A stretch of DNA of 56,138 nucleotides from Neomesorhizobium albiziae (GTDB lineage Bacteria > Pseudomonadota > Alphaproteobacteria > Rhizobiales > Rhizobiaceae). The notes below the pieces were generated by a model. The model was not told the DNA's origin and ran no database searches. It was given only the letters and a program-made list of their open reading frames with translations. Positions 42,221 through 52,227 of the stretch are shown here, one piece after another (the stretch's first letter is position 1; every line of letters begins with the position of its first letter). The position numbers and the translations under genes were made by a program. Where the stretch lies: the NCBI RefSeq assembly GCF_900114255.1, contig NZ_FOSL01000027.1, positions 1-56,138 of the forward strand, in the 5' to 3' direction.

Positions 42221-43951
42221 TCAGTAAGGGTAATCAGGGATGATGTCGGACTTCTTCGCGTCTAGCCGGAGCTCACCTGGAGCACCTGCCGGCACAACTG
42301 GACGATGCGGCATGATTGGGGCGATCCGCTCGTAGCCGAGGCCCAAAGGTGGCCTGGTGTCCGCGTCTCCCTTGTTCGGCCAGAGTGACATTGCGCGCTC
42401 CGCCAGGGCTGTAATGGTCAGTGAAGGGTTCACTCCCGGGTTCGCCGGCATTACGCTTCCATCCATGACGTGAAGTCCCGGCCGCCCGAATACCCGCTGG
42501 TAGGGATCCACGGCACCGTTCTTGCTGCTTTCGCCGATAGGGATCCCACCCGTGAAATGGGCTGTCGCGGTGCGGTTGATGATTTCAGTTGCCAGCGCGC
42601 CTTCGCTACTGTCCATCCTCTTGGCGAGCCGGTCGGCGAACTCCTCCACGATCGGGATGTGCACCGAGGGAGGTGTGCCGGAGCCGTGTCGGCTTCTCAG
42701 CAGGCCGTTATTCCAATACAGCTCGATTGAGGTGTCGGTTGTCTGCATGCATAGCATGATGGCCGCCCGCTCGGACCAGTGACGCGGATCACTAATGCCA
42801 AGCACGTCGATCGGGTGTTTGGCCAGTTCCTTGAGCCAGGACAGGGTGGGATGCTTCTGCTCGCCATGCTGATGATAGGTGAATAGCAGCGCAAATAGTG
42901 AGCTCCCGACCCCATAGTACACGGGCTCGATGCTCGTTGCCGCATCCGGCCAAACGCCGCAAGTGATCGCGACCGATCCCGGCGAGATGTGAATCTTTTG
43001 CGGATCACGCTCCCACTTTTCGTGGGGGCGGTCGATTACGAGAAGCTGTTCGGAATTCGTCCGTGCTCTCTTCCCCAGTTCACTCGATAGGCCCGTCAGG
43101 CTGCCCTGGTGCTGCATGTGATGAAGGAGTTTCGATGAGCCGTATGCGTGGGCAGCAACGATCACATGCTCAGCAGTGTATTTGTGACGGTGGAGATGCA
43201 CCGCCCTCTGCGCCCAACCAGGATGCCGCGCGTGCACCTCGAACCCGCCTCCATCGAGCTGCACGAGGGCGTGCACCTCGTGTAGCTCATGGACGTCCAC
43301 GCCGAGCTTTTCCGCCAGGTAGAGATAGTTCGTGGTCACCTTGTTCTTGGCATTACGGCCGCAGCCGACCTGGCAGTTGCCGCATGAAATGCATCCAGTG
43401 CGTCGGGGTCCGACTCCGCCGAAGTATGGATCTTCGGCTTCGACGCCCGGCTGTCCGAAATAGACTCCGACCGGGGCCTTGTTGAAGGTTTCACCCTTCC
43501 CCATGTCGAGCGCGACCTGATGCATATGCCGATCGACGTCAGTAGGCATGTAGGGGTAGCGAACGACGCCGAGCATCCGCCTTGCCTGGTCGTAACAAGG
43601 TGCAAGTTCCTCGGCCCAATCGGTGATGCCCGCCCATCCGGGCGCATCGAAGAACTGTTTCGGAGGGACATAGAGCGTATTGCCATAGACATGGGAGCCG
43701 CCGCCCACGCCGGCGCCGCAGAGGACGAGCACATCATCGAGGTACTCGATCCTTTGGATTCCGTACAGCTCTGCCGCCGGGAACCACACGTAGTCCTTCA
43801 GATCCCAGTTGGTCTTCGGAATGTCCTCGTCCCTCCAACGTCTGCCGGCCTCCATGACGCCAACGCGGTATCCCTTCTCCGCGGCGCGGAGCGCGGCAAC
43901 GCTTCCGCCAAATCCAGAGCCGATAACAACGACGTCATAGTCAAAGTTCAT
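42221..43951 (-). CDS. GMC-family FAD oxidoreductase (cholesterol-oxidase-like)
   Basis: A 576-residue flavoprotein. ATG 43951 starts MNFDYDVVVIGSGFGGSVAA, a perfect FAD Rossmann motif. GAGVGGGSHVYGNTLY is the second GMC signature, and the C-terminal HVMDGSVMPANPGVNPSLTI with ALAERAM is the conserved GMC oxidoreductase end carrying the active-site region. A Cys-rich insertion, TGCISCGNCQVGCGRNAKN, resembles the iron-sulfur-like or zinc loop seen in some cholesterol-oxidase-type GMC proteins. No signal peptide. It is co-transcribed with the Rieske protein, which could be its electron acceptor. The substrate (alcohol or sterol) is not predictable. Confidence 0.88.
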   Translation of the reverse strand: MNFDYDVVVIGSGFGGSVAALRAAEKGYRVGVMEAGRRWRDEDIPKTNWDLKDYVWFPAAELYGIQRIEYLDDVLVLCGAGVGGGSHVYGNTLYVPPKQFFDAPGWAGITDWAEELAPCYDQARRMLGVVRYPYMPTDVDRHMHQVALDMGKGETFNKAPVGVYFGQPGVEAEDPYFGGVGPRRTGCISCGNCQVGCGRNAKNKVTTNYLYLAEKLGVDVHELHEVHALVQLDGGGFEVHARHPGWAQRAVHLHRHKYTAEHVIVAAHAYGSSKLLHHMQHQGSLTGLSSELGKRARTNSEQLLVIDRPHEKWERDPQKIHISPGSVAITCGVWPDAATSIEPVYYGVGSSLFALLFTYHQHGEQKHPTLSWLKELAKHPIDVLGISDPRHWSERAAIMLCMQTTDTSIELYWNNGLLRSRHGSGTPPSVHIPIVEEFADRLAKRMDSSEGALATEIINRTATAHFTGGIPIGESSKNGAVDPYQRVFGRPGLHVMDGSVMPANPGVNPSLTITALAERAMSLWPNKGDADTRPPLGLGYERIAPIMPHRPVVPAGAPGELRLDAKKSDIIPDYPY

Positions 43952-44139
43952 CGAAAGCTCCTTCCTTCTGGGGTAGCGCGAACATCACTATTCAGCGCGT
44001 GCCGCAGGACTTTGGGACGGGAGGACCCGGCTCACGACCACGACCTACACCAAGCCGATGATGGGTGAGGGTGGTGCGATTTGGAATGCGGCTTCCCGAC
44101 CGACATCGCAGCGGACGGCATCGCCGATTCGCTGAGGTT

Positions 44140-44541
44140 CTAATTCGAATATTCCCAGAAATCGTCTGGAATAGAGGTTCCGATGGCAGACCGCATGGCA
44201 TCCCGAAAAAGCCTCGCTGCGGGCATTGGACGAAAAGCCACTGTGCGATCGACGACCAGTCCCTCGTCGTCTTCCTCGATAATATCGAAACTTTCTAGTT
44301 CGTGACCCTGAATTTTTCCCTTCCATCTCAATAAGGTTCTTCGGTCGTCCAGCTTCCACTCACCCGCATAAGCACCTTCTCGCAGCTCGGTCGAGGTCGC
44401 GAATATCTTTGCGACTACCGCACGACCTTCTATGGTTCGTATCAATACTGGACTGTGAAAAACAACATTTGCAGCAAGAATTTTTTCGTAGTCAGCTATG
44501 GTGGCATGGCCTGACTCACGAAGTTTGCGAATTGCATGCAT
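44140..44541 (-). CDS. NTF2-like/SnoaL-type small protein
   Basis: A 133-residue protein; ATG 44541 (MHAIRKLRESGHATIADYEK) has AAGGAG 8 nt upstream. The pattern of a helical N-terminus, then ILAANVVFHSPVLIRTIEGR and a curved sheet (LREGAYAGEWKLDDRRTLLR, KIQGHELESFDIIEEDDEGL) is that of the cone-shaped NTF2-like fold. Such proteins are enzymes or binding proteins for small hydrophobic ligands; no catalytic residues can be assigned here. It lies upstream of the GMC-Rieske pair on the same strand, about 190 bp away. Confidence 0.72.
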   Translation of the reverse strand: MHAIRKLRESGHATIADYEKILAANVVFHSPVLIRTIEGRAVVAKIFATSTELREGAYAGEWKLDDRRTLLRWKGKIQGHELESFDIIEEDDEGLVVDRTVAFRPMPAARLFRDAMRSAIGTSIPDDFWEYSN

Positions 44542-44964
44542 TGTGGATGACTCCTTCGATGGGTTAAAGACCCTATGCCTGCTTCTTGGTGATCTTTGTT
44601 GCGCTTCACAGCGCATCGTAACGGTTCAAATCAGGGTTGTTAAGGGATGCCCAGCTTCGGGTCTTGATCCGGTTTCATCTCGACCGGTGCACCAAATCAC
44701 AGCACAAGATTCGAACTGCCGAACATCTTTTCAGTTATCATTGGCTGACATCGGCGCTTGGTGGCGGGCGAAAGCCCGGCAATGTCAGGGCAACAAACAA
44801 CGTCAATTTTCACTTCTCGGTTGTGTGCGCCTCCTCAATGTTCCAAACCATCAAGAAGGCACCTTTCCCTTCTCCAACGATCGCGTCGATGATGGATGCC
44901 TTCCAGGCGAAAATGAGCGACGACGAACTCAAGGATCCTGCGTTTCACCTATCGCGTCGCGTTC
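44542..44964. other. Intergenic region
   Basis: About 420 bp between the divergent NTF2-like and hypothetical genes. A plus-strand frame ending MSDDELKDPAFHLSRRVRAE (start 44911 or earlier) is possible but has no ribosome binding site and no recognised family. Otherwise nothing is evident. Confidence 0.35.
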
Positions 44965-45309
44965 GTGCCGAAGGTCGGCAGCAAAGCGAGCAGGTCAGAC
45001 ACCGCCGTCGAATTCATCAAGCCGAATTCAGTTGAAGCGCGGGCGATCAATGCGGTGCTGCTCAAGGAGGTCGACAAGGCTCGCCATACCGCCGGGCAGG
45101 TGATCGATGCGATGCGCGCCGAAGGATATCCGAAGTTCAACCAAGCCGCGCACACTAGACTTTGGAAGGAACTGGATGCCAAGGACCCGACAAAGGGGTT
45201 CGGCAAGGCCGGCGACCATAAGAACACATGGGTCTGGTTCGCCAGTTGGCTCGCCCGCGTGCGCGCGCATTGCCAAGAGAATGCCAGCAAAAACGTGGCT
45301 GCTGTTTGA
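44965..45309 (+). CDS. Hypothetical protein
   Basis: A 114-residue protein with coding-like composition: FIKPNSVEARAINAVLLKEV, HTAGQVIDAMRAEGYPKFNQ, LWKELDAKDPTKGFGKAGDH and WVWFASWLARVRAHCQEN. This resembles a recurrent small rhizobial hypothetical family, helical and without membrane segments. GTG 44965 is the likely start, without a clear ribosome binding site; the frame is open only back to a stop at about 44913. Function unknown. Confidence 0.6.
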   Translation: MPKVGSKASRSDTAVEFIKPNSVEARAINAVLLKEVDKARHTAGQVIDAMRAEGYPKFNQAAHTRLWKELDAKDPTKGFGKAGDHKNTWVWFASWLARVRAHCQENASKNVAAV

Positions 45310-45736
45310 GCGTCCGCTTTTGGGAAACTGTGCCTCTGGCCCGAACGACTGCCTTGCGGCGCGAAGCTGCCTTTCGGCATAAGATACCAAATGCGTTTGA
45401 TGAAGCCGATCCTAATGACGATTATGTCAGTCGCGTGAGGACAACGTCTTTTACAAGAAATGTTAGCGGCTGGTTCGCAAACCCATTTCCCTCGTATGAT
45501 CTCGTATGGTCCGGCGAACCTAAGGATCAAGGTTGACGGGGCCCGGTCAATAGCCTCGTTGATCGATCCCGTGGACACTTCGGCTGCCAAGCTAGAGCGA
45601 TGTCAGGGTTGCGTACCACGGACCTGCCGCCCCTCGCGACGCTTCTCGAAGTGGGATTGACTTCGTCGATCAGTGGGACATGTGCGCCGACATCATCGGC
45701 ATTGGACTCGAGCATCACGTCGCCACGCGCTCACGC
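45310..45736. other. Convergent intergenic region
   Basis: 425 bp between the ends of the hypothetical gene and the MBL hydrolase gene. No supported gene and no clear terminator hairpin seen. Confidence 0.35.
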
Positions 45737-47068
45737 CTAACCGTCTTCGAAGTTGAAATCGTCCGGATAGAAGTTGATTGACCGGCCCGCGTTGAAGTGT
45801 GCCGTCAGCCTTCCGTTCGAGCGACCGGCGAGCCGGTCGACAAAGCGCGCAACCTCCTTGAAATTGGTCGCCGCGGTGCCGTGTGAAGGCGTTGCAGTGG
45901 ACGTGCTGAACCAGAAGTGGAACGGACGACTGCCGGCCGCCTCGGGTGCCCTTCCGCGGATTGCGCGATCTCTGCTCATCCTTGAGGCGTAGATTTGCTC
46001 GACTACCTCGGGCTCTGGATTGCCGCTCTGGCCGTCGCCACAGAAAAGATAGTGATCTGCCGTGACGGCCTGGGCGAACTGGGGGCTCATATTGTTCTCA
46101 GACCCGTGATGTTGAATCTTAAGCACGTCGAGGTGAAGTGCGCCACCTTGCAGCAGACCCGCCTCGCCGAGCTGCTCAAGGAGTATGTCGTGCTGCGCGT
46201 CGCCAGTGAGCAGGATGCGCTTGTCGCCTTCCTGTACGAGCAGTACTAACGAGGCGACGTTGGGGATCGTCACGCCCCTGAAGTCTTCGATGCCCTCCCA
46301 TTCGCGCAGCTCCGGCCCCTCCCCGCTCGCGAACGCCTCGACCCGTCGGCGCACTTGGCGTTCGATCTCCGCCACCCGCACTTCGCTGCGGCGAAGCCAG
46401 TTGTTCCAGCCCTCGCGAAGCTGCTGGAGCTCCTTTGCGGTTGGCCCGATGATCCTGATTTCGAAACTCCCGAGAGCAATCGGCCGCTGGCGCGCGCGCG
46501 CCATCAGCAGCTTCTCGGCGCGGCGCGAGCCCGGCAAGCGATTGACGGCCACGCCTGGTAAGCCGGCTCGGATCAGCTTCGTCATCTGGATCGCATGGTC
46601 AACACCAAGCGCGACATTCTGCATCTCGAAGCCCGCACGAATGCCAGCAGGCACCTGCGTCGCGAACATGACTGGGGCTGCCGCAGCCAGCATGTCCTCG
46701 ATCCGGCCCACATTTTCAGGCACCTGGTCATGGAAGGCGTTGTGCCATATCGCGGAAACTTTCGGCGGCCGCGCGCTCTCGGGTTCCGCGAAGTCGTCGT
46801 CTTCCCGCTGATGATGATCCCACACCTCCCAGTCAACCAGATCCTGGATAAGCTTCAGCACGCCACCGATGTGGTCGGCGTCGATGTGGCTGACATAGAC
46901 GAGGTCAACGGGGCGGTCCGGCTCTTGCTCGCGGCGTTCCGCGAGTTCGGGCGCGACATATTCAATCATGCTGGAGCTCATGCCGCCGTCGCAGAGCATA
47001 AGCTTTCCATCAGCGCTTTCGAGCAGCATGCAGTCGCCATGCGACGATTGAAAGATCTCGATCTTCAT
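45737..47068 (-). CDS. MBL-fold metallo-hydrolase (ComEC-MBL-like), coupled to an S8 peptidase
   Basis: A 443-residue metallo-beta-lactamase-fold protein (MKIEIFQSSHGDCMLLESAD). The metal-binding H-x-D-x-D-H motif is VSHIDADHIGG, and later ligands are in LLTGDAQHDILLEQL (Asp) and KIQHHGSENN (His), so the hydrolase centre is intact. A long insertion (about residues 95-250) separates the motifs, as in ComEC-like MBL domains, but there are no transmembrane segments or signal peptide, so it is cytoplasmic. Its ATG overlaps the stop codon of the S8 peptidase gene by 4 bp, so they are made together. MBL domains of this group cut nucleic acids or phosphoesters; substrate unknown. Confidence 0.87.
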   Translation of the reverse strand: MKIEIFQSSHGDCMLLESADGKLMLCDGGMSSSMIEYVAPELAERREQEPDRPVDLVYVSHIDADHIGGVLKLIQDLVDWEVWDHHQREDDDFAEPESARPPKVSAIWHNAFHDQVPENVGRIEDMLAAAAPVMFATQVPAGIRAGFEMQNVALGVDHAIQMTKLIRAGLPGVAVNRLPGSRRAEKLLMARARQRPIALGSFEIRIIGPTAKELQQLREGWNNWLRRSEVRVAEIERQVRRRVEAFASGEGPELREWEGIEDFRGVTIPNVASLVLLVQEGDKRILLTGDAQHDILLEQLGEAGLLQGGALHLDVLKIQHHGSENNMSPQFAQAVTADHYLFCGDGQSGNPEPEVVEQIYASRMSRDRAIRGRAPEAAGSRPFHFWFSTSTATPSHGTAATNFKEVARFVDRLAGRSNGRLTAHFNAGRSINFYPDDFNFEDG

Positions 47069-49223
47069 GCCTGGGTTTCCTTCCCGATATCCGTGCGCTC
47101 GTCGAACGAGGCAGCTTCGGCCAGCGCGGCTGCCGCGTCGATGGCACCAAACCCCGCATCATTCTTCCACTCGTACGAACCTCCAGGCAGCGGCCAGGAG
47201 GTTCGCTGCAGAATGCTGGAGCATTGCGCTGATGTAAGCTTGCGGTTGATCGACAGCATTAGGCCGGCGAGCCCGGCCACATAGGGGCTGGCCATGCTGG
47301 TGCCGCTCATCGCGACCCAGGGTTCGTGGTCTTCAGCAAGCCATTGGCCGCAACGATGCCCGTGCCCGGCGCCGCGATGTCGGGCTTCATCCGGGCGTCC
47401 CTCGTGGGTCCTTGGCTGCTTGTCGCGGCAATTCGCTGCCGCCGATCGTCCAGATTGGCGACGGCAATGACCCTGTGTCCGCAAGCGAGCGAGTTAATCG
47501 AATGGGAGTCGACGTTCGATGCCGCGGAGAAGAAGGACGGCATGCGCATGAGCTGACCGCCAACGCCAGGACCATACCGATACGGGTCATCGCGTTCGAT
47601 CCAGCAGTGGAACTCACCGTTGCGCACTTCTTCGCCGATTAGGCGGATCGTCCAGGTCCCCGCCGCGACGCCGGTAAGCGATCCCGGACGAAGGTCGGGC
47701 GATAGGTACACCGCGCAACAGTTTGCACCATTCACCGGGTTGTAGAGTTCGTTATACACTGACAGGAACGTGCCGGAAGCGAGGCGCTTGTTCTCGATAT
47801 ACTGGCGCGGTCCGACCTCGATCCAGCTGTTCGAGCCGGGCGGTCGCACGGCGATGCGGATGCGGTCCTGCGGCGAATGCCAGAGCTCAAGTTCATTTTC
47901 CGACAGGTCCACGATTTGGTCGCCGACGACGGTCCAGTCGAGATCGACGACCAAACCGCGCGCGGCAATGCGACCGCTCGCGTGAATGCGGCCCATCATC
48001 CATCCGTTCGGGTTTTCTTCTGTGGCTGCCTCTTGGCCAGCGTTGCCCGCCGCGATTGTGATTGATCGCCCCTCAGTGGCGAGCAACGCGTCAAACCATC
48101 GGGAGACTCCGCCGGAGCCGTCATGGGCGCCGCCATTGGTGCCGAGGCTAATATTAATGGAGATCGGCTTGTCTTCGCGCTTGGCGATCTCCAGCAGATA
48201 TTCGATTGCGAGAACGAGCCGCGTGCTGTCGGAGAAAGTCTCCCGACGTGCTTTCAGGTCCTCGGGATCGAACGGAACGTTGAGTAGAACGGCCGCGATG
48301 TCGGCTTTGGGACAAACCCCGCTGTTGCCCGCTGCTATGCTCGTGACATGGGTCGCATGTGAGGATCGGGATTGTTGCGACTGGGGCTCGAGGGCAGTTG
48401 CTGCCAGACCGCCCGCGCGCTCAACGGCAAGGGCCTTATCCAGATCGGCCTGAAGGATTTCAGAGCCGAAGTCGAAGGGCGCGAAATCGGCGCCGCTCCG
48501 CTTCGACGGCGGTGACCGGCGCTTACCTCCTTGATCCCATATCGAGAGGAAGCGCGATTTGCCGTTCGCGATGAAATCACGATGCGAGAAATCATATCCC
48601 CCGACGTCGATGATACCGATGATTACGCCCGCCCCGCCATTGTGTTTACCCGCAACGGACCGGTCGGTTGGCTTCAGCTTATCGACGCCGCGTCGGGGGC
48701 GAGGCACGTCCAAGGCGAGCGCCTCTGCGGGATGGATGAAAGCGACGCGTTCGTCCGCGGCGAGTGCTGGCAGGTCAGAGACGCGAACGGTAGCGGCAAT
48801 GAAATTCCGTTTTGAGAGAACACAGCGGTCAATCTCGGTAACAGGCGCAAGCGACTTGGCGATCTTGTCCTTGACCGACTCGACATCGCTGGCGGTGCCG
48901 GCCGGTCCCGCGACCTGCCGATCGCGGTGGACTTCGATAAAGACGCCGACATATGCATGGCTGGCGCGGTTAGCTGGCGTCAACTTCTTTCGCGCCGCCG
49001 GCGCGGCGCTTGTCGAGAAGTCTGCGGTATCGAGACCAAGGGGTAAGAAGCCAGTAGTAGCCGCGACCGTGGCGAGCTTGGTGTCCGTGAATAAGGTGTC
49101 GAGTGGAGCGGTCGACACCAAGTTTTGCGACTGCTCGGCCCGGAGGCAATTTACGACTTCATCGCCATTGCCAATCATGCGGAGCTTGGGATGAAGCTTA
49201 GTTTGTCCAACGACTTGCGCCAT
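47065..49223 (-). pseudogene. Intracellular S8 (subtilisin-like) peptidase, frameshifted before the catalytic Ser
   Basis: From ATG 49223 (MAQVVGQTKLHPKLRM) the frame encodes a subtilase with Asp in IGIIDVGGYDFSHRDF, His in SSHATHVTSIAAGNSG and the oxyanion region ISINISLGTNGG, then ends at TGA about 47307. The catalytic Ser block (WVAMSGTSMASPYVAG) lies in the next frame, which runs to 47065. One base is missing near 47330: GGCTTGCTGAAG would read GGCCTTGCTGAAG, giving NGLAEDHEPWVAMSGTSM. Corrected length is 719 residues. There is no signal peptide. Either the gene is dead, or the base was lost in sequencing, or a programmed frameshift is used. It is coupled to the MBL hydrolase. Confidence 0.83.
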
Positions 49224-49582
49224 GAAATGATCGTTCCCCTTGTGATGAAACAACCGGTTGGCAACATTACTCCACAATATCCGTTGAAATCTTGCGCGTG
49301 AACAGACCTTTACAGATTAGAGGCGTGGATGTGCTAGAGCCAGGTGCCAGTACTTTGCTCCAGCAATAATTACTGGAGTACGTCCGGATTTCTATCGAAA
49401 CTTTGAACAGAATGGCACGATCTTCATTTGAGCAAATTCCCTAAGGGCCAGGCCGGCGGCGCGACTCGCGATAGGTGAAGGCAGCGACTGCATGGCATTT
49501 GTCTTCGGCACCGAGACGCTGGTTCGTTCGTCCGATTTTTCGCGAAGACTGCGCCAGATGCTGGCAGTGCCTTGCGCTGCCG
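49224..49582. other. Intergenic region upstream of the S8-MBL pair
   Basis: 360 bp holding the probable promoter of the S8-MBL operon. Part is AT-richer than the surroundings (GTTGGCAACATTACTCCAC). No gene or dyad is evident. Confidence 0.35.
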
Positions 49583-49960
49583 CTAGATTGCTTCGGCTTC
49601 TTCCTGGTGTCGCTCGATGGGGGATACTTCCTCGTGTTTCATAACCTCTCTGGAAAGGCGCTCACACCGTCGGATGAGCGAAATCGAGACAAACGCAATG
49701 ACGCCCGTCATGCTCACCACGGCGAGAACCCACAGCGCACTCGTCACGGAGGTTCTAGCAATCATCATGGCAAGCGCAAACGGTGCGAATGCAGAAGTAA
49801 ATTGGCGGGCAGCGCTGGGACCCATCCGAGGCGCGCGCCATAGCCCTTTCGGCCGAACAACTACAGCGGAAGCGTGCCGCCAACGATGCTTGTAAGGCCT
49901 GAGCCCAAGCCGAACAGCACAACGAATGCAAAGGCACCTGGCGAGTCGCAAAAATTGCGA
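49583..49960 (-). pseudogene. MFS transporter C-terminal remnant
   Basis: Two frames together recall the end of a major facilitator transporter: GAFAFVVLFGLGSGLTSIVG then TLPL-stop-LFGRKGYGARLGW in one frame, and from about 49830 in another frame MGPSAARQFTSAFAPFALAM and TSVTSALWVLAVVSMTGVIA. A TAG sits in the helix-loop (about 49870) and a shift follows. The N-terminal two-thirds is missing. It directly follows the LysR remnant on the same strand. Confidence 0.6.
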
Positions 49961-49987
49961 GCCGGCAGACGCGCTTCGGTCCTCAAC

Positions 49988-50330
49988 CTACGCCTTGGAG
50001 AGCTGCCGAAATGGGGCGGCCATCGCTTTTGCCAATCTGTCCGGTGCCGAAGGCGACACCCCAAGCACAAGGTGGGAAGAACCGAGATCGGGCAGCTCGG
50101 AAAGAATGCGCAGGTCGGGAGTGAGCGAGCTTTCAGGGAGAACACCAACGGCGATCCCCGACGCGATCGCGGCACGCACACCGGCGACGCTTTCGCTCGT
50201 GCACGCAATATGAAAATCCAACCCGGATTCCTTCAGGATAGAAACGAAAAGGCCGCCTCGCTCGCTGCGCGCATCCGACGCGAGTTTCCGGATTTCTCTC
50301 TCGAAAGCTACATTCGAACCTGACCGGTAA
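49988..50330 (-). pseudogene. LysR regulator C-terminal remnant (effector domain)
   Basis: A frame without an ATG reads SNVAFEREIRKLASDARSER, GGLFVSILKESGLDFHIACT and SESVAGVRAAIASGIAVGVL to LSKA-stop at 49988. This is the last part of a LysR effector-binding domain. The DNA-binding half is absent. With the adjacent MFS fragment it is the relic of a regulator-transporter pair. Confidence 0.6.
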
Positions 50331-50339
50331 CAGCGCCGG

Positions 50340-51027
50340 CAGCACTTGCAACGTTGCGCGACGGCGCGAGTAAGGCAGGGCTTTTATTGGAACCAGCGTC
50401 CGTTAACTGAGGAGGTCCGGCGCAAGCACGCGTGTTCAACGGTAAGCGGGCCGGCCTCCGGGTTTTCAGCCGGCCCGCTCGATCGGACGATACACGCTTA
50501 CAGTGCCCGATCCGCTGATCGTGCCCGCGCATGGTTAAGGAAAGGTTGGGCAGGTCGCAAAAATTCTAGCGGCCTTGCCGTCAGCCGGGGCTCGCCAGGA
50601 CGGGTCTTTTTTAGAAGGCGGCCCGGCGGGCCAATGGGGATCCGTGCCGGGCCATTTTCTGCCGGACAGGAGGCATGGGGGGCCATTCAGTGGCGCGGCA
50701 GTAGCACGATACTGACGTTTCTCCGACCGCTCTGCTATCCGGTGAATGCCCGGAATCGGCTGCGGCAATTCCCGATAAATGCGCGGGCCCGGAAACCCGA
50801 CGAGCCGAGCAACCGACTCGCCGAGCGTTGCCGCGCCGGGAGGGGGCCTTGAGCTAAAAGCAGCGGCAACGGGCCGAGCTTGCGTCATGGCTGGCGGGTT
50901 GCCCATCCGGCCTTTCGCGAAATCTCTTACGTCTTTCAGTCAGGGGGCTCTCCAGCGTGCTGGGCGCTTGGCCGGGCATCTGCCCTAAGCCGCGACGTAC
51001 GCGCGCTGGTGAGCCGAAAAGTGTCGG
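50340..51027. other. GC-hairpin-rich region without supported genes
   Basis: Nearly 700 bp with several strong inverted repeats and no coding frame I trust. The most striking is AGCGGGCCGGC / GCCGGCCCGCT at 50445-50455 and 50469-50479 (11-bp perfect stem, 13-nt loop). Around 50580-50612, CCGTC...GACGG is followed by TCTTTTTT, a terminator-like end. A small RNA cannot be excluded. Confidence 0.4.
50445..50479. repeat. 11-bp perfect stem-loop
   Basis: AGCGGGCCGGC, a 13-nt loop, then GCCGGCCCGCT. No T-tract on either side, so not a simple terminator. It lies between relic genes of a degraded accessory region, near an integrase remnant. Confidence 0.6.
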
Positions 51028-51222
51028 CTATGCCGCCTCTGACGCAGGCAACGGCACGATATTGCTGGCGTAGGAGGTCCAGTCGGCAAAGATCAGCCGC
51101 GCCTTCTTTAGCGCCTTGCGCCGCCGATAGGCCGCCTCGGTGGCGTCCTTGGTGCCACTGTGGCCGTAAGCCTGCTCGATAATCGCGGCAGCAGGTGACA
51201 CATGGCGGCGAGGCTGTCCGCG
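51028..51222 (-). pseudogene. Tyrosine-recombinase (integrase) C-terminal remnant
   Basis: A frame of about 60 codons ending at TAG 51028 reads IIEQAYGHSGTKDATEAAYR, then RRKALKKARLIFADWTSYAS. The AAYRR followed by a basic helix and a W-x-x-Y ending matches the tail of phage/island integrases (compare AYRRG...RR..M..WA.Y). A stop codon lies upstream at about 51225, so the catalytic core is gone. It marks past integration of an element here. Confidence 0.55.
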
Positions 51223-51296
51223 TCACGCTGTCAGGTCGCGGTGCGGACCTGGCGATTGCCATCGCCGGCCGCATTTCGGAGAAAAGAATCTAATTT

Positions 51297-51590
51297 CTAA
51301 TGGCCCTCTTTGCTATCGCCAGCGCCGCCACCAGCGGTTCCACCATTCGCACCGCCGCCACCGTTACCGCCGCCACCGCTACCGCCGTTCGGTTGGCCAT
51401 CACTGCCGGTTGATGTCGAGACCACCACGCCATTGCTGTGCGTAGTATGCGATGTCGTATCCTTAAGTGTTCCGCTGCCCTTGGAATTTTGGACGGGCAG
51501 ACTAGCACCGCCACCCGTCGTCGTGGTCTGCGCCAGCGTTGGGGTGGCGAGGATCATGGTGAAAAGAACGGTCGAAAGAAGGCGTTTCAT
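51297..51590 (-). CDS. Small secreted Gly/Asn-rich protein
   Basis: 97 residues. ATG 51590 (MKRLLSTVLFTMILATPTLA) has GGAG about 11 nt upstream and encodes a clear signal peptide with ALAQ-type cleavage. The mature part is low-complexity, Thr/Ser-rich and then Gly-rich (NGGSGGGGNGGGGANGG), unstructured. Function unknown; similar short exported proteins are common in Bradyrhizobium. Confidence 0.65.
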   Translation of the reverse strand: MKRLLSTVLFTMILATPTLAQTTTTGGGASLPVQNSKGSGTLKDTTSHTTHSNGVVVSTSTGSDGQPNGGSGGGGNGGGGANGGTAGGGAGDSKEGH

Positions 51591-52227
51591 GTTGTCGAAT
51601 ACTCCATTGGTTTCGACAAGCTTCGACATCATTCGTGTCTCACACAGCTTGCTTGTGACTGAAAGTGCGCCTGTCCACGGTCCCTCGATGTGAAGCAGTT
51701 CACCAAATTAACCGATATTTCCCGTATGCCGGCTCCTGAGAGCCGACGAGGGGCGTTTGGCTTCACCCAACGCTTGACCGCACGCTTTTGGGAAAAGCGC
51801 CTAGATCAGCAATGTGTCGCGTGAAACAATTGGGACGCCTCCCGCCTGGGAATGACATTCGCGTTGTAAACGCGACATGGGCTCACCCCGTCTCTATCCC
51901 ATATCCGCGAATGGCGGATTGGCAGCCGTAGGGCGATCCGCCTGCCGGTGAGATTGTTCTAGCGGAACATTTGATGTCGAGGCGGCGCGACACCGGCGAT
52001 CGGCTTCTCGCTTCGGGCTGCCCGGTCCTTGACTCAGGGAGGCCCGCTGGAAGCGCTTCAGCTTCAATTGCCGAAGCGCCTCCACCATGCCTCTCCGTTG
52101 CGAAGCGCGCCCTTGCCAACGCCGAACCTCGCCCATGATACAGTGAGCGGCAAGCTTGGGGATTAGATTAGCATCTTCGGGCTGCTCAGAATTTCAATGA
52201 TGATGATGAAAATCGACACAGCCAATT
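51591..52227. other. Region without supported genes
   Basis: About 640 bp with short overlapping frames on both strands (for example 51883-52136 minus) but none with a ribosome binding site or recognised family. Possibly relic sequence. Confidence 0.35.

Noticed and set aside
50340-51027. Possible structured RNA such as tmRNA
   Set aside because: Strong stems are present, but no tRNA-like acceptor, T-loop or tag-coding frame was found.
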